From: Rotaria macrura
Lineage: Eukaryota > Rotifera > Eurotatoria > Philodinida > Philodinidae
NCBI GenBank assembly: GCA_900239685.1
Contig: OENT01000191.1
Location: 62,001-126,000, forward strand
Reading direction: 5' to 3'
DNA length: 64,000 bases
Shown here: one piece after another, positions 61,857 through 64,000 of the stretch
How the letters are laid out: each line of letters starts with the position of its first letter
Numbering within the stretch: the stretch's first letter is position 1
Made by a program: the position numbers and the translations under genes
Notes under the pieces: model-generated
The model's input: only the letters and a program-made list of their open reading frames with translations
What the model was told of the DNA's origin: nothing
Database searches by the model: none

Positions 61857-64000
61857 TACATATTGAACCAAGTTCTATTAAGGCTAAGTAAAATTGAGTC
61901 GAATTTTATTGCAAGACTTTTCTAAAAGAATCTACAAACTACTAATTCAACTGCAATTTAAAACATGAAAATTAATCTGTAACGATGAGCTCCCAAATAA
62001 GAGGTTTCTTGAAATTGAAAAGAGCTCATGTAAGAAATTCCAAATTTTTATACATCGAAGTACAAATCTAGTACAACTGTAAAAATATTTGAAGTACTGT
62101 ACATTGCTTCTATTGCAGGGTGAGAAAGTTTTGTTTTCTCATTCATAGTTCGTCGCCGTAATCTTTTGGGGGTAAATTAAGATTATTTTTGTGAGTTTTA
62201 GACCGAATTCAATTATTTATTTGAATGACAAAGCATGTAATTTGTACCTAAAGTTTTTCGATTGATATTTAGAGACTAATATCTATATGAAATTAATGTA
62301 AAACTGAGTATTTTTGAAGTCATTTTTCATAAGAACTGGATTGAAATATGCTGTTTTCATCGTTTATATTAGAGAAAGAAATTGGTTTGAATCCTCAGTA
62401 TTACATTATTCTTGGTCGTTTTTTCAGAAGTATTCGACAATTGTTATTTTCTTACACGACGGTGTTTTATACCGTTTAGGAGATGAATTGTTCCTTGAAA
62501 AATTAGCAAATAACTCAACTTTTCAGTTGGATATACATATAATAGAATGTTCACAACTCTTAAACGGCTAACTATTGCAGTGGCTAACTTGAGTGATCTC
62601 AACTTTGGTCGGAAAGAAAAGTGTCGACATAGATTTAAGTATGATTTTGTATTGAATATTTCAAAAAAATGGCTATGTAGTTGAAGTTGGTTAAGATTTA
62701 TTTATTAGAAAAAGAAGGCATGAAAGACAACTAAAAATGTTCTAGAGGGCGTAGGAGACCAAGATGGATGAACTCTATTTTATTAGGTAGGTACGAAATA
62801 GTACCTCATGATATGAATAGAGATGGTTCAAAAGCTCGAGTGAAAATCTGTCAAAATCTTACATTAGGATCCGAAAGTCATTCTCTACTCCGTTGATTTG
62901 ATAGAAACTCTAGATACTCGGAGTTGATTCCGGCAAAGTCCTGTTATAGGAATGATTATGTTGGATGTGAGTGTTGGTGCATATTTTATTCTTCTCTTCA
63001 TTTCTACCAAATGTAAGAGAGCCTCCTAAACTTGTGTAGATAATTGAACTCCATTTAATCATTCTGATCCACCAATGAATGATAAAACTCTAACATTTTA
63101 ATACTACACTGTACTTTTGCTTTACAAGCTTAGTAGAAGAACCTTAGAAAAGTGGTTAGAAAATGTCGTGCATATGATTCGCTGGATTTTCATTGCCTCT
63201 TTCAAGCGCTGAAAATCGTAAATTTCTATCTAGTTCTGATCTAAAATGGTTTCAAAATACCTAACAATCCTTTCTTTAATTTGAAATGAATACTATTAGT
63301 TTCATCAATAGACGGAATTAAAGCTCGAACTTATACTCGTGAGTCTTCTAGTAAATATTCTCGAAGTGTATCTACAACTAACTCAATTAATAATAACATC
63401 ACTGTAGAGATCTACAGAAACAAATCTCTACCAAACCATGAATCATCCAGAAGAATTATTCCGTATAAACTTAAAATCTGATCAAACTAATAAGAGCTTT
63501 CGGGTTGGTTCTTTCTCTTAACTTTTATCGAATCAAGACTGAATCTATTATATGTATTGGACTATATCTTAACATAGTAGTTGCTCTTGTACTTGTAGTT
63601 CGTGTGTAAATTTGATTCATTTACGCCTCAAAAATTTGTGCTTAACGACGTCCCTATTAGGGACTCCCTATTATAAGCTACAAAGGCATACACTTGAGAG
63701 AAAAATCTCGCAGACTTATTGAAAACAAACATCTCTAGAATCCCAATAGAATATTTGGTACGAAAGTTATCTATAATGAATTTATTTTCCATGATTGTAT
63801 TATCCAACGCAAGAACAAGTGTATGATGAATAAGTAACTCAAGTATTTATGGCGAATATTCTCAGTTTATAATAATGAAGTGAATATTATTTTTCTTCTT
63901 TCAAACGTAGATAACTTCTATATATTCCATGGATATACGATGAAGCAAACGATATTATTCTGATGAAAATGAAAGTAAGAAAATTGTCTCGAAAAAGATT

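Larger units (their letters stand above)
59035..64000. other. Terminal intergenic region, no supported gene
   Basis: AT-rich. It contains the 3' flank of the nuclear receptor gene, a compound microsatellite and one MITE-like element (61669-61856). Reading frames at 60571-60850 (both strands), 61142-61567 (minus, 141 codons) and 62314-62571 have no splice context or recognisable motif. Confidence 0.55.

Noticed and set aside
1-64000. CRISPR array, rRNA, tRNA, intact transposase or integrated virus
   Set aside because: No regularly spaced repeats, no convincing cloverleaf or rRNA motifs, and no transposase, integrase, polymerase or capsid motif was seen in any frame.

Overview
This is a draft-assembly window (runs of N at 47100-47181, an N beside a C homopolymer at 34809-34810, one ambiguous base near 4510) from an AT-rich animal nuclear genome. 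Introns are mostly about 45-80 nt with GT..AG ends, coding sequence uses AT-ending codons with many CGT/CGA arginines, and TAA, TAG and TGA all act as stops. WAC, TGIF, UBIAD1, SNAPC3 and a nuclear receptor place it in Metazoa. Overall gene style most resembles a bdelloid rotifer (Rotaria/Adineta type), but that is an inference I could not test.

Layout, left to right, with every confident gene on the + strand: an unrecognised Ser-rich gene ending at 2030; GOLGA2/GM130 (4002-11927); SELENBP1, methanethiol oxidase (14564-16129); UBIAD1 prenyltransferase (17989-21492); a pyrimidine-nucleotide mitochondrial carrier of the SLC25A33/36 type (21692-25312), starting only 199 nt after UBIAD1; a 24-exon receptor guanylate cyclase (28169-34059); a TGIF-type TALE homeobox gene (42281-43365) between long gene-free flanks; the WAC adaptor (48484-50216, 5' end not found); SNAPC3 (53521-54763); and a nuclear receptor (55918-59034). 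Gene models were built by hand from splice sites with phase checking across every intron.

The genes are ordinary housekeeping, signalling and transcription functions and do not form one pathway. The less ordinary material is non-coding: at least two families of palindromic, MITE-like elements (two copies of one in a GOLGA2 intron; two copies of another at 22.9 kb and 61.7 kb), an 81-nt-arm hairpin in an SLC25A intron, a foldback repeat in the 2.5-kb UBIAD1 intron, and a repeated pattern of strong 3' splice acceptors 3-50 nt upstream of start codons that would suit 5'-UTR introns or spliced-leader trans-splicing. I found no CRISPR array, no convincing tRNA or rRNA gene, and no intact transposase or viral gene. 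I did not find a clearly novel biological system.
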